Below, in pieces: positions 11,859-22,893 of a DNA stretch of 64,000 nucleotides. Under the pieces are notes generated by a model, which saw only the letters and a list, made by a program, of their open reading frames with translations, was not told the DNA's origin and made no database searches. The translations under genes were made by a program, and so were the position numbers. This stretch comes from Argentina anserina. Its lineage: Eukaryota > Streptophyta > Magnoliopsida > Rosales > Rosaceae. Each line of letters opens with the position of its first letter. Within the stretch, counting starts at the first letter, position 1. Location: positions 30,078,501-30,142,500 of the forward strand of contig NC_065874.1 of NCBI RefSeq assembly GCF_933775445.1, given 5' to 3'.

Positions 11859-11915
<57 letters not shown>
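11859..11915. repeat. (TA)n microsatellite
   Basis: Uninterrupted AT dinucleotide run of about 57 bases. Confidence 0.95.
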
Positions 11916-11917
<2 letters not shown>

Positions 11918-11929
11918 GCATGATGAAAA

Positions 11930-12085
11930 TAACTGTATCTTTATTGAATAATATGGGGGCCTATATATAGGCATTACAAAACCACAATCTCATAGGATTC
12001 GGAGTCCTAATCTATTACAGAGATGTTAATCTATCTCTAATAGGAAACCTATTAAGGCTAAGACACACACAATGGTAGAATAGTA
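11930..12085 (-). mobile_element. Probable LTR fragment (copia-like), minus orientation
   Basis: Read on the minus strand, the block has LTR-like layout: a TATA-like palindrome (CCTATATATAGG near 11962-11973) followed by AATAAAG (about 11940-11946) as a polyadenylation signal. There is no coding sequence. It is cut by the solo LTR that starts at 12086. The assignment rests on these signals only. Confidence 0.4.
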
Positions 12086-13877
12086 TGTCACAACCCCAAA
12101 ATTTCGAATGATAAAAATTTGAATTCGAAGCCATGAAAACTTTAAAACAATCTAAAATATATTGAAATCATCTTATAATAACAGTGTATCGAAACTGAGT
12201 CCACCGCACGACTGAGTCGACTTGAATAATACATAACCAGTTTATACCTCAGTATTATAACCAATAGAAATGTAAAATTCACTCAATCCTCACCACAAAC
12301 AGAAGAAATAAATCTTCAGAGTAAGCCCTCCGAATCTGCTAATCCCCACCTGCAGAACTATCCCCTACACCATCGAATTGGTGCACCGAGATTGTAAACA
12401 CAAATCCGGTAAGCTTTTCAGCCCGTATGAGTAAACCAACAGTATAATATACATCGCATACAAAAGAAATATGACAGATAACATTTAAAGACAAAAGTAC
12501 TCATGAGACACTGGGCAACTCATATGTTACCCACTATCATTTAAAATATGGGTACTCATGAGACCCAGGCAACCCATCTGTAACCCCTCATGCAGTACAC
12601 CGGCAGACAGACTAGAGCTCTAACTAATCGTAACCGACATCCGGCCAAGGCTTGGTTCCGATATAATGCCAACAACGTCCGAAGACCAGAAAACGTTTTA
12701 ACAAGACTCAATGTTAAAACCACGTACAATATAACAATCAACACATGTTATTGTACTACAACCAAGCGACTTTTGCACATCAATATATATATAGACACTC
12801 CAATAATCCATTATACCGGAAGGTACGTTATCTCCCTTCCAGTCCCATCCGCCACAATTAATCGAAAATAATACAATCTCATAATTTAAATAAAAACCGT
12901 AACATTATATAATACATCAACCCGTATATATATATATATTGTATTTACCATTTTTGTACACATACACAACCCACTATATTATATAGATGTCACAATTCAC
13001 TCTTTTTAAGAAATCATAAATATGAGTCGCCGCCAAGGGTAGATTTGTCATAGTGAGATTCTCTCATTCGTTTCATCAGTCACCTAATAGCATAACAAAG
13101 TGTTTAGAAAATGATCAGTAAACCAACAGGTGATTATTAATTACAGTAAAAACAATGTTCACGAAAACACTTCGGTAACTCCAAGCTTCATTTCCGACAA
13201 TTAAACCTTCGATTTGAGTTGTAAAACAACGATAAACCAACCTAGAAGGTCTAACTCAAGAGGCTAAGCGGTTGGGAACTCACCGGTGACGGAGCTTGGA
13301 TCGGGGACAGAACTGTAGAAACTTCCAATTGTCGGTATGGCTTCACGGCGACGATGGGTGATGTGCCACCTCCACAGGTTAGAGAAGCTGGTCGTGCGGT
13401 CCTTGCGAGTTCGGCGGTGAAGGTCACAATGGCCAGAGGTGGGAGATCAGTGAAGGAGAAATCAACGGAGGAGGGTTGGGGTTAGGGGAGAGGAGAGTGA
13501 AGCTCGGGGGAAAATTTCTAATTTTTGGAAAGTTTCCAAAAAATGTTCTTTTATAGCCTTCCAAAATCGGAAACCAAACATCCGTTACTAGCAAATTTCA
13601 CATACGACATCCGATTAAGGTGTGTCACGTGTCCACGAACATATATCGACGAGCTCTACAATTTTCGTGAAGGATATTTTCTAAGATGATCGAAGGAATA
13701 AAAGTCAACTCTCGAGCCACAGAAAACGTAACGTTTTTCAACTTAAATTTCCAAAATCAGTTTCGTTTCGCAAAGACATTGACCATAAGGCGTAAAAGGC
13801 GATTTTTCTCGAATTACTAAGCTTAATAATTTACAAGAAATGATGCGAATTTAAAGCCTAAAATTCGGGGTATTACA
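12086..13877 (-). mobile_element. Solo LTR, probably Ty3/gypsy type, minus orientation
   Basis: A 1792 bp block starts TGTCACAACCCC and ends GGGGTATTACA, so both ends have the TG..CA form of an LTR. On the minus strand it has a TATA box (GGCTATAAAAGAAC, plus positions 13546-13559) followed by a CT-rich leader, as in large gypsy LTRs. No internal domain, primer-binding site or second LTR adjoins it. The flanking 5-mers (TAGTA and TGCGT) do not match, so either an unequal exchange or a later rearrangement removed the original flank. Confidence 0.55.
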
Positions 13878-14488
13878 TGCGTAGTCCACATCTGTGTGCT
13901 ACTTAGTCTTAGAGTAATTATAACATTCTCTTTTTGTGTATATATATATATATATACAGTCTCTATCCAGAGTGAAGCTTCATTCTGAAATTTCAGAGTG
14001 AAGTTCCAATTTTGGCACACTTTTCGGTCAAATGTTTTCACCATAAGTGATTCAATATTTAGGTATGCTATTTAAGATCATCTATACAAAATTTCACCTA
14101 ATTCGCACATCGTTAATGTATTGAAATTAGATTAAATCAATGAATGAATTAAAACTGTTCAACGTGAACCGTTCGTGTAAATATCAATTTTGAAAGCTCA
14201 AACCATTGTCAAATTGGATGAAATTTTGTAGAGATGATCTTGAATAACATACCTAAATATTGAATCACTTGTGGTGAAAAAAAATTGACCGAAAAGTGTG
14301 TCAAAATTGAAACTTCACTCTGTAATTTCAGAGTGAAGCTTCACTCTGGATATGGACGGTATATATATATATATATATATATATATCAGTATATGTAGCT
14401 TTGCTTCATTCATGAAATATATCAAGAGAAATACAATTGAGTTGAAACTCTAAACTTTCATCTTCTTGTTTCATCTCAAAATTCAACA
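13878..14488 (+). repeat. 5' LTR of the LARD-like element, truncated and carrying a MITE
   Basis: It aligns with the 3' LTR from TGCGTAGTCC onward and ends in the same ATTCAACA. About 57 bp present at the start of the 3' LTR are missing here, replaced by the abutting solo LTR. The (TA)n stretch in its middle is expanded and split by the MITE at 13956-14360. Confidence 0.75.
13956..14360. mobile_element. MITE with about 140 bp inverted repeats
   Basis: The left arm (13957 to about 14105, with TATCCAGAGTGAAGCTTCA near its start) is repeated in reverse complement at about 14212-14360. Inner matches include GTGATTCAATATTTAGGTATG. It lies inside the TA-rich part of the 5' LTR. The homologous stretch in the 3' LTR (about 15922-15935) is uninterrupted, which proves the insertion. 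TA flanks make a TA target duplication likely but unprovable in a TA repeat. Confidence 0.85.
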
Positions 14489-15803
14489 TGGTATCAGAGC
14501 TTTCCTGGAGAGCAGGTTTCATGGCCTGTCTCTTTTACTCTGCATCTTGGATCAGAGCAGGCTTCCTCATAGGACGTGTTTCTGCTCTTTCCATCCATTT
14601 CAGTTTTGGAGGAGAGATTTGTTTAGGAGTTTATATCTCCACATTTCATTTTGGCCATTTTTGATTTCTTCTTTTCATGTTGAGAAGAAATTTGTTGTCC
14701 ATAGTCAAGATTTGATTCTTCATCTTATTTTTTTTCTCTTTGGTCGGCGAATATATTTGATTTCGACCCCTCTTATTTCCTTGCCAATGAGGCTCGGCTA
14801 ATTAGTCCATATTTTCCATTCCTGACGCTAGTGTTCTCCTTTGCACTAACTCAGTTTGATCACCTTTAGTTCAAGCTTGGTTCTGGGGTTTCCCTAGATC
14901 CAGCTAGAGGGTAAGAATTAGAGCATTAAGGTGTTTATGATCTACATGGTTATGTAGGGGATGCAAGCAGTGCTGCAGACCCTACACAAAAAAAAGTTGC
15001 TGTCTCTTTTGTCATTCCGATTTCTTCATCAATCTCGATCGGTTAGGAGGTCATACCTCAAATCATTTCCGATAAGGAGTAGATCCAAGTCGGTCTCATT
15101 ATTTGATTTCTTCTTCTGTCATTGGGAGAGAAATATATTGGAGTTCTTCCATATAATACTCCTCATTTGTTCATTGTCATTTCATTATTTCCATCTCATT
15201 CCATTTTGGAGGAGAGATCGGTTTAGAGTTCAAAACTCCTTATTTCATTTCTCCTTGGCCAATTTATTATTTGTTCTTTCATTTTGAAATTGTCAATGGT
15301 CAAGATCTGATTTCTTCATCTTTCATTTGGAGGAGAGATCTGTTTAGAGGTTTTGTTTTAACCTCATCATTTTCGATGTTGGACTATCAGAGTTTTTTAT
15401 ATATATTTGTTGGTTCCAATCAGATTTGTTCCCTTCCAGTACGAATGCCGGGGCCATATCCCGATTTGGCTTCAGGGGGAGCAATTTTGAGCAAGCAATT
15501 GCTCTATTTTTCTGAATTGACCTTGCTGCACTAAAACAGAAACTGAGATTGACTCCGACCTCTGAATCCAATTCTGTAAAATAGTACATAAACTAGACAC
15601 AAAGAGCTTTCCCGGCATATGTGGCTCATGGTCAAGTTGTCAGAGCAGAAAATGGGAGCCATTCAAAGTGGAAGGACAGAACTGCCAGAATTTGTTTCAC
15701 TTATTCCTATCCATCCTCCCATCCATAACTTATTTAGCCATACTTAGAGATTGTTGGTCAAGCTCGGCTGTCGTTTTCCTTTCAGCCTTCGCTTGAAGGG
15801 GAG

Positions 15804-16034
15804 TATTGAAGATATTGGATGTGTGTGAATTGAAGAATCAATTAGTCTACATCTGTGTGATGCGTAGTCCATATCTGTGTGCTACTTAGTCTTGGAGTAA
15901 TTATGACATTCTTGTTTTGTGCATATATATATTAGTAGGTATAGCTTTACTTAATTCATGAAATATATCAAGAGAAATACAATTGAGTTGAAACTCTAAA
16001 CTTTCATCTTCTTGTTTCATCTCAAAATTCAACA
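15804..16034 (+). repeat. 3' LTR of the LARD-like element
   Basis: A 231 bp LTR starting TATTGAAGATATTGG (the usual TG start seems mutated to TA) and ending ATTCAACA. It follows a polypurine tract and serves as reference for the missing part of the 5' copy. Confidence 0.75.
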
Positions 16035-16104
16035 CTAGAGTGGAGCATGTTAAGACATGTTGTTGTGTCCCTGCATTTGGGCTGAATCTCTCTGCAAGAT
16101 TCTG

Positions 16105-16490
16105 CAATTGAAGATAGTAATGATGACTCCATACAGTAAAGATCCCATGGATAATGAGATATCTCTTTCAGTGGGAAAGTTGAGGGACTCCTCTTTGGCT
16201 GATGGTGGAGTGTTTTGTAAAAATTAAATTTAAATTGACAGATGATTAAGAAGAAATGGCGCCATTAAGTTCGGCAATCTGTCCTTTGTTTACCATGCTT
16301 AAAGTCATAGATGCTAGTACTACTGAGGAGCTGGCTTTCAATGTAGGACATGTTAAGGTAGTAGAATTGTAGACTTGTTATACTAATTTTTAAACTTCTT
16401 GTACAAGTTTTTTCTCATCCTACCTCCAAGAAATGCTTGTATGCTCATTAGTATCAATGATCCCTTTGTCAAAAACTATACTGTAGCTTA
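16105..16490 (+). pseudogene. DUF674 family fragment, copy B
   Basis: It contains the end of DUF674 exon 1 with one in-frame TAA (MDNEISLSVGKL, GGVF, FKLTDD, then EEMAPLSS ... MLKVIDASTTEELAFNV). After a short intron-like gap comes the start of exon 2 (MLVCSLVSMIPLSKTIL followed by a stop). The rest of the gene is absent. It lies between the LARD-like element and copy C and is a decayed tandem copy. Confidence 0.7.
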
Positions 16491-17223
16491 AATCAGAACC
16501 AAACTTGAGCAAGGAATATCCAAATTGAGGAATATGTAAGGATATTTTTACCAAATATAACTCCAGAATTCATATGTTTTATTTCTATGCCTTTGAGACC
16601 TTTCAACTGTATCGTTGATCTATATCTTAAATAAACGCAAGCATCACTTGCTTTTCTTGAAAACCTAAGCATAGAACGATGTGAGAATGTTAATTGTAGG
16701 AGAAGACCAACTATTAAATGTCCTTGTCAATACCATGGGAAGAAAAAAATTCAAACTTGATTAGATTTGCTTCAGAAACCAAATCGTTGCTGTGTTCTTT
16801 GAGCCACTATGCATGAGTGACACTCAGATTGTAGCAGCAGAGTTTATCAAAGCTCATCTTTAAAAGAGCACTACATTGAAGCTTTTTCCTCTCCTAGTTT
16901 CCAGATTAGAGGTACTTGCTAGGGAGGAGTAAAACATTTTAATTGGTATGCTCCCAAAACTGAACCAGTCTTGTATACGGTGCTTGTCTGCTTCTTGTAA
17001 TTGTTTAAAGAAACTCTTAATTACTTCATATAGGACGATAGGAGTAATATTTTTTTGTTCAAAACTGTCTATCTGCATGCCACAATTTAGGAGTTTTTTG
17101 GCAGTAGCTTTGTTTCTAGATTTTGAACAATAAAAAACAGCATCAGTTTGCCTTTTTGTTTTTTTTTTTCTGTTGCTTACTGTATTGATTTTTTCCAGGA
17201 AGGGATACAATTTCTTACCATCC
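16491..17223. other. Intergenic, upstream of DUF674 copy C
   Basis: No gene recognised. T-rich tracts near 17150-17175 precede the copy C start. This region could hold the old promoter or 5' UTR of copy C. Confidence 0.5.
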
Positions 17224-17613
17224 ATGGGTCAAAATGTACCAGCAACGAAGAGTATTAGCCTGAAGGCTTTGGTGGATAAGGGGAGTAACAAGGTTATCTT
17301 TGTAGAGGCTGATAGTGATTTCATCGATGTTCTCTTCAGCTTTTTGACAATACCGATGGGAAAGATTGCCAGGCTTGCCCGTGATCATTCAACACCACTG
17401 GAAATAGGATGCATGAACAAGTTGTATCAAACCATCGAGAAGCTTGATGAGCAGGTTTTCTGGTCCAAAGTATTCAAAGATATGTTGCTACTTCCCCGCA
17501 GTGCAGCTGATCCACATTGCAAGAACCTTCAATTGAAAATAATTGATGATGCTGAGCCAACAACGTATTTCACGCGCTCTGCTAAGGCTCATTTCCCAAA
17601 CCCGTATAATATG

Positions 17614-18044
17614 TGTTGGAGAGGAGAGATCCCACATATAAGAAGTGACAAAGAAAATAAAGCTTATAAGTGGGTGGATAATAACCAATTGTACCGAGAC
17701 CTTTTGTGATTAAAACCCAACACCTGTGAGGTGGTTAAGTTGGGACAATATCGGTACAGTTGGTCCACGGGCCACGCTTGTCGCTGTTTAACATGGTATC
17801 AGAGCGGGTCCCTCTCCAGTCGCGCTTCCAATCTTTCGTGGGCCCAAGTGCACGTGAGGGGGCGTGTTGGAGAGGAGAGATCTCACATCTAAGAAGTGAC
17901 AAAGAAAATAAAGCTTATAAGTAGGTGGATAATAACCAATTGAACCGATGTCTTTTGTGATTAAAACCCAACACATGTGAGGTGGTTAAGTTGGGACGAC
18001 ATCGGTACAGTTGGTCCACGGGCCACGCTTGTCGCTGTTTAACA
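17614..18044 (+). mobile_element. TRIM (terminal-repeat retrotransposon in miniature)
   Basis: Two LTRs of exactly 180 bp, 17614-17793 and 17865-18044, both start TGTTGGAGAGGAGAGATC and end GCTGTTTAACA. I count 10 differences, about 5.6 percent. The 71 bp interior begins TGGTATCAGAGC (17794-17805), the initiator-Met tRNA primer-binding site, and ends with a short purine tract GTGAGGGGGCG. Flanking pentamers ATATG (17609-17613) and GTATG (18045-18049) are a target duplication with one change. It has no coding capacity. It interrupts exon 1 of DUF674 copy C, and its first LTR supplies the stop of the read-through frame. Confidence 0.95.
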
Positions 18045-18444
18045 GTATGTGCTGTGGTTATGCTCATTTCTCATTTAATTATTACAAGACAAACGATCTT
18101 TGCCGATTCTGTTCAACTGCCATGAACCGGAAAATTTATCTTTCTGTGGATGATTCTCAAGATGGAGGGGTCTTTGTATAGGAGCGATCACGGGTTATAT
18201 TTACTGATGATTTGCAAGTAATAACCCCGCTGAGTGTTGCTAGCATTTCCTTGTTTTCAAAGCTAGAAGACACAAATAACAACACCTATGAGGAGCAAAC
18301 TTTCTGTCCTGGAGCTGAGCAGGTATGTTTTTGTTATGCCTCGTTATTCCTTACAGTTGTGCATGTGCCTAGCTTTCTGATGTCAAGCTTTCCGATCTTG
18401 CACTATTTTCCAGGTTTTGAATTTGCTTGCGAGCTCATTAGTAT

Positions 18445-19638
18445 CTATGTTGCACGGATACGGCAGGCAGAGGCGTGTCGCTGTGTCCGACACGTCCCGA
18501 CACGCCGATACGACACGATACGCCTTTTTGCCGTATCGGACACGCCACGTGGCGTATCGGAAAAAGTTAACTGTTGGACACGTTGACCGACGTTTGAAAC
18601 CTAAAAAACTCTCTCAGCCGTTCTGCTTCTCTTTTGGTTTTCTCCTTCTCCTTCCTTGCTGGCTTTCCCCTTGCATCTCCTTTCTCCCTCAGCCTCTGCC
18701 TCTGCCCTCTGCCTCAACCTCCAGCCCCTGCCTCCAGCCCCAGCCCCTGCCTCCTCCAACCTCCTACCTCCAGCCCCAGCCCCTGCCTCCAGCCTCCTGC
18801 CCCAGCCCCATCCCCTGCCCCAGCCTCCTGCCTCCAGCCCCTACCTCCTGCCCCAGTCCCAGCCCCTGCCTCCTGCCTCCTGCCCCAGCCCCTGCCTCCT
18901 GCCCCAGCCCCAGCCCCAGCCCCTGCCCCTGCCTCCTGCCTCCAGCCCCAGCCCTAGCCCCAGCCCTAGTCCTAGCCTCAGCCCCTGCCTCCTGCCCCAG
19001 CCCCTGCCTCCTGCCTCCTGCCCCAGCCCCTGTTCCCTCCCCCTGCCCCCTGCTCCCTGCCTCAGCCTCCCTCAGCCTCAGCCTCAAGCCTCCAGCTCCC
19101 AGCCTCTGCCTGCGTAAGGTAATTCAATTTTTTTAAAAGTTTAGATTATTGAATGGGTGTTGATTGTTGAACTGTTGATATGATTTTAATGGGTAGTGTT
19201 TGATAACTCAATTGGGTAGTGTACTAGTGTTTGATAGCTCAAGTCGAAGTGATTAGATGTGATGATTGAATTGATGAATACTTTAATAGGATGAGTTCAA
19301 GTGCAGCATCAACGGAACCATCGTCCGAACGTAGTGTTAGTAGTACAACTGAGGTGGGAAATTTAAGTGCTCCTCTTTGGAAATATGAGAAGATTTACTA
19401 GGTTCATATATAATTGGCTAGTTTATCACTTGCATTTTGACTATTTGATATTATTTCTTAAACATTGTTATGTAATTGATAGATTTTACAACTTTATAAT
19501 AGTATTGTTAATTTATTTTATATATCAAATTATATATAAATATTTTTTATTTGCCGTGTCGGAGCCGTGTCGAAAGATGAGTTTTTGAGATTTGCCGTGT
19601 CGTGTCGCCGTGTCCGTGTCGGTGTCTATGCAACATAG
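18445..19638 (+). mobile_element. hAT-like non-autonomous transposon with transposase start
   Basis: A 1194 bp element flanked by a perfect 8 bp target duplication ATTAGTAT (18437-18444 and 19639-19646). It has terminal inverted repeats CTATGTTGCA / TGCAACATAG and subterminal arrays of GTGTCCGACACG-type words at both ends. The 8 bp duplication and a short coding remnant near 19290-19400 (ATG at 19290, then SSERS ... APLWKYEKIY, like the start of a hAT transposase BED domain) support hAT. The interior holds the long C-rich tract at 18660-19110. It splits exon 2 of DUF674 copy C. Confidence 0.9.
18660..19110. repeat. C-rich minisatellite inside the hAT element
   Basis: About 450 bp of irregular repeats built from CCTGCCTCC, CAGCCCCAGCCCC and similar words. 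All three plus frames stay open and encode Pro/Ala/Ser/Cys-rich strings, and one minus frame encodes Gly/Ala/Glu-rich strings. Open frames here reflect the absence of A/T-rich stop codons and are not evidence for a protein. Confidence 0.9.
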
Positions 19639-20888
19639 ATTAGTATTAAAGACTCCTTTCACTGAAACTCTGCTGAAAAACAATCCTGTTCACAAATTCA
19701 GTGATGTGACTTTTCGTCAAGAAAAATGGACTGAATCTCAAATATCTGGAGCTTCCGAAAATGAGGAAAAAGAAAATATGTCTATCACGCTCATAGTGAG
19801 TAAATCGAAGGATCTGGTCTGCTATGCTGAAGTACGAGAGGATTTTGTTAATTTGATCTTCAGCTTCTTGACTCTTCCACTTGGGTTTATACTAAAGCAG
19901 ATGCGAGATTTCCCTTGGAAAGGATGTACTGATCATTTGTACAAGGGTGTCCTGGATTTTGATGGGCAATTTTGGAAGTCAGATCACCTCAAGGAATTGC
20001 TATGCAATCCCAAACGTGTTCCTGGATTTAGCTATGAGAACACACTTATTGGCATTAAGAAGGCTAAATATTTATATTCCTTTAGTACTGGAAAGTTGTT
20101 TACTGGATCCAATTTTTCTCAGAGTACGGTTTCTTGTGCAGAAATCGTGGATCCCAATGGATTTGTAAAACAACCAGCAACCTTCACGGTTACTGACAAT
20201 TTGGATGTAAGGCCGGTATCTCCAACCTTTCAACTTTCTGTTCTTAAAGATTTAAAGGTACCCTACACTGATATTGAGAGTAGAACTGTACGTGTTGGCA
20301 AGAAGGAGGTGAGTTTCATTTAAAATTTTCTTTCATCTTGTATTTTTAACAGTCATCGCTCATTCTCTCATTTGCTAATATTTGACGTACATTTAGGCCA
20401 CTGTTATGCTTGGCTTTGATAGTTTACTATAGATATCTGACTTTTTTTCTGGATCATATATACTTTGGCAATCTTGTGGTACTTTCATTGACCAAAGAAA
20501 AATAAATCTTAGCGGTAATTGTATTGTTCGTAACTTGGTATCAGTAGCAACTGTATATCGTTTTCGTATGAATCCAGACAGGATGACAGTTATCCAATAA
20601 TTTGTGCTGTAGCTCATCAATTTGTTTTTTTTTTGTTCTTATTTGGTCGAATCTCTTGTAGATTATTGTACTTCATACCAAATGCAGAGTTACAGTTAAT
20701 TTGTAATGCATCAATTTTATTGTCTACTGTCATTCCAATCGATCTTTGTTCAAATTGTGGATGACTCTTGAGTGTCAAATTTGCAGGTTCTGAGACTTTT
20801 GATGGCTTGTTTTGTTCATGAATCCTCTGTCCTAACCAATGTGTTCGTACGGATGCCGAAGGAGGTGCAAGTCAAGCAAGAGCAATAA

Positions 20889-21760
20889 GAAGGCCTTTTT
20901 TTTTCTTTTTCGGTGAAGGGCTTATAATGAAGAAGATCAGTCGCGCTTTTATTAATTACTACTTTGTTAGATCTCTCTTGCATACTCTAGCTTTGCTTAT
21001 GTTTTTGTTGAGTAACTTTGTGTTGTAGGAACGTGTTTTGCAAATGGCGACTGTCTGACAGCCCTCGGTGGTCTCTATTGTTTGTGTTACTCTAATTGCA
21101 TGCTTTCATAAAATATAAACTTGAATTTGCTAATTGCCATCATAAATTTAGATTGGTTAAGTGTACCTTCGTGTATAGATGGCTCATGATCACCTTGCCA
21201 TTATTTTGCTCACTATACACATTTTTTCAGTCACCTCACTCTGTGGAAATAGTGGTGTGGATTATATTGTGTTCATTCACAGCACAATGATTGGTTTTTA
21301 TGCACAAGATCAATTTACATCATTCTCACCTTCCAAATAGTACGTGCTTCTATCTCTTTCTCATGTATTGATCAAATATTGTCAAAATTTTCCATCTCAT
21401 TCACCTTCTCCATCTAATATTGTCAATATTATCAAATATTGTTGCAGGGTTTGTGTATAAAAAACTCATAGAAAATAGCAAACTCTCAGCTAAGAAACCC
21501 TTAATTAAAGAACGGTATAAAGCTAGTATCATTGGCAGACAATTGTGAAATACCAAGAATAGAGAAAATAGACATATCGTAATGCTTCTTGTAAGGATGA
21601 AAAAAAATGCAGAACAGACTCTCTGAACAATTCCAAAAGATGACGTTGGGCTTCCAACACATTAAAAATTTTACATTCGAAACGCACCAGATTCTTAGTG
21701 ATCAAAATAACCAACTTTGTTGGTAATTCTGCGTTAACTGAGGTTGTGTTTACTTAACAC
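20889..21760. other. 3' flank of DUF674 copy C
   Basis: No gene recognised. The stretch of about 20990-21290 is homologous to 39950-40250 downstream of DUF674 tail E (shared words around the TTGTTG ... GACTTTG region and the ATCACCTTGCCAT region), so it is old shared flank or 3' UTR. Confidence 0.55.
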
Positions 21761-22440
21761 CTAGGATGCATGGAATCGGGTGTGGGTACGTGGAAGCGAA
21801 GCGTTTGGAAACGCGGAAGCGTTTTTTTTTTCAAAAATTAAGGAAGCGGGTGCGTTTTGGAAGCGTCGGAATAATATATATATATATATATATATATATT
21901 ATTTTTATGTTTTATTTTTTAATTATTTAAATATTTTATCCAGTATAAAAATAACTTGATAACTATTAATAACTTCTTTTCTAAATCATTATTATCCTTG
22001 GTTATAGCAATATTAAAGCTTCTTTTCAAAATTCAAACAAAAGAAAATCCAGTATATTGTGAAGGTGTTGACACATGCAAGTCAAAGAGACATCACTTGA
22101 TGAATTGAATAAAAAAAGTTTGTATTCTCTCTGTCTCATCTAGATTTTCTTCATATCTATGCCAAACTCTTCTTCTATTCTTTGACACATATTAGATCGA
22201 TGATGTCATTCATGCTTAACCACTTGAATAAATTGAAAGAAGATGAAAAGATGAAAAGAGACTCAAGGCATTGATTGATGAAATAGAAGAAGGAATGAAT
22301 CACGCTTTCAATTTGGAAGCCAACGCTTCCGCCGCACTCCCAAATCCTACTTTTTTAGAATCGCGCTTCCGTCACGCTTCTTCGCGCTTCCGCTTCCGAA
22401 GCGGGAATCGGTCATGAAGACAAACTTACGTGCTATGTAG
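21761..22440. mobile_element. hAT-like non-autonomous element 1 (CTAGGATGCATGG family)
   Basis: A 680 bp element flanked by a perfect 8 bp duplication CTTAACAC (21753-21760 and 22441-22448). The left end is CTAGGATGCATGGAATCGGG. The right end has many GCGCTTCCG words and finishes GCTATGTAG, a poor match to the left end. GGAAGCG-type subterminal repeats occur on both sides. There is no transposase. The left 80 bp are related to the element at 48988-49499. Confidence 0.85.
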
Positions 22441-22893
22441 CTTAACACCAAGGGAATGAAAACATTGAGTCATTCTCATTCCCTAGTATTTGTGTGTTTG
22501 CTAACTTTAAGAGCAATCAGAACATGTGGATCTCACGTTAAAACCCAAATCATTGCTCCCCTCTCATTCCCGGGAGTTGGTATTCATTTTGATTCATCCA
22601 TGAATCACTTTTTGGTTCCAATACTGACCTTGGAATTTTATGAAAATCCAACATTGCCCATTATAAACTCATTCTAATTGATCACCTTCTTTATTCTTTT
22701 TAAATTCATTTAATTGGAACTCATTTTTGAAAATTAATCTTGTTCTTCTTTTTCATTCCAAAGAACAAGTAAACATGTGAATGAGATTCACTCATTTTCT
22801 TTCCCGTTCTTTCTCTCTCTTTCTCATTCTTTCTCTTTCCCGTTCCTCTTCAAACCCATTCAAGTTTAGTAAACGTACATGATACTTTCATAA
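22441..22893. other. Intergenic, no gene seen
   Basis: AT-rich with a pyrimidine-rich patch (TTTCTCTTTCCCGTTC type) near 22800-22855. No coding sequence recognised. Confidence 0.5.

Larger units (their letters stand above)
13878..16034 (+). mobile_element. Non-coding copia-like LTR element (LARD-like)
   Basis: Two LTR copies, a truncated 5' LTR at 13878-14488 and a 3' LTR at 15804-16034, flank a 1.3 kb interior. Right after the 5' LTR (ending ATTCAACA at 14488) comes TGGTATCAGAGC at 14489-14500, the initiator-methionine tRNA primer-binding site. A purine tract GAAGGGGAG at 15795-15803 precedes the 3' LTR. The interior has no gag or pol, but at least three copies of a GGAGGAGAGATC word (about 14610, 15213 and 15333) inside longer diverged repeats. 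It must have relied on enzymes from another element. Confidence 0.8.
17224..20888 (+). pseudogene. DUF674 family gene, copy C, disrupted by two transposons and a stop
   Basis: The ATG at 17224 gives MGQNVPATKSISLKALVDKG. Exon 1 runs to 18322, exon 2 from 18414 to 20308 and exon 3 from 20787 to 20888 (ending VLTNVFVRMPKEV...). Exon 1 carries the TRIM at 17614-18044, and exon 2 carries the hAT element at 18445-19638. A TAG at 18179-18181 replaces an AAA (Lys) in paralogue D. Removing both insertions leaves the frame open apart from this stop. A Cys-rich stretch (CCGY...CRFC) spans the TRIM site. DUF674 is a plant-specific family of unknown function, and each repeat unit has the layout seen here. 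No protein of normal length is expected. Confidence 0.88.

Noticed and set aside
17173..17709. A 178-codon frame as a complete short gene
   Set aside because: Its last 30 codons are TRIM LTR sequence; the real gene continues on the other side of the insertion.
17794..17805. TGGTATCAGAGC (also at 14489) as part of a tRNA gene
   Set aside because: It is the primer-binding site complementary to initiator tRNA next to an LTR in both places.
18417..19136. Long Pro/Ala/Ser-rich open frame of 239 codons and overlapping frames on both strands
   Set aside because: They lie in a C-rich minisatellite inside a hAT element; open frames follow from base composition, and all frames are open at once.
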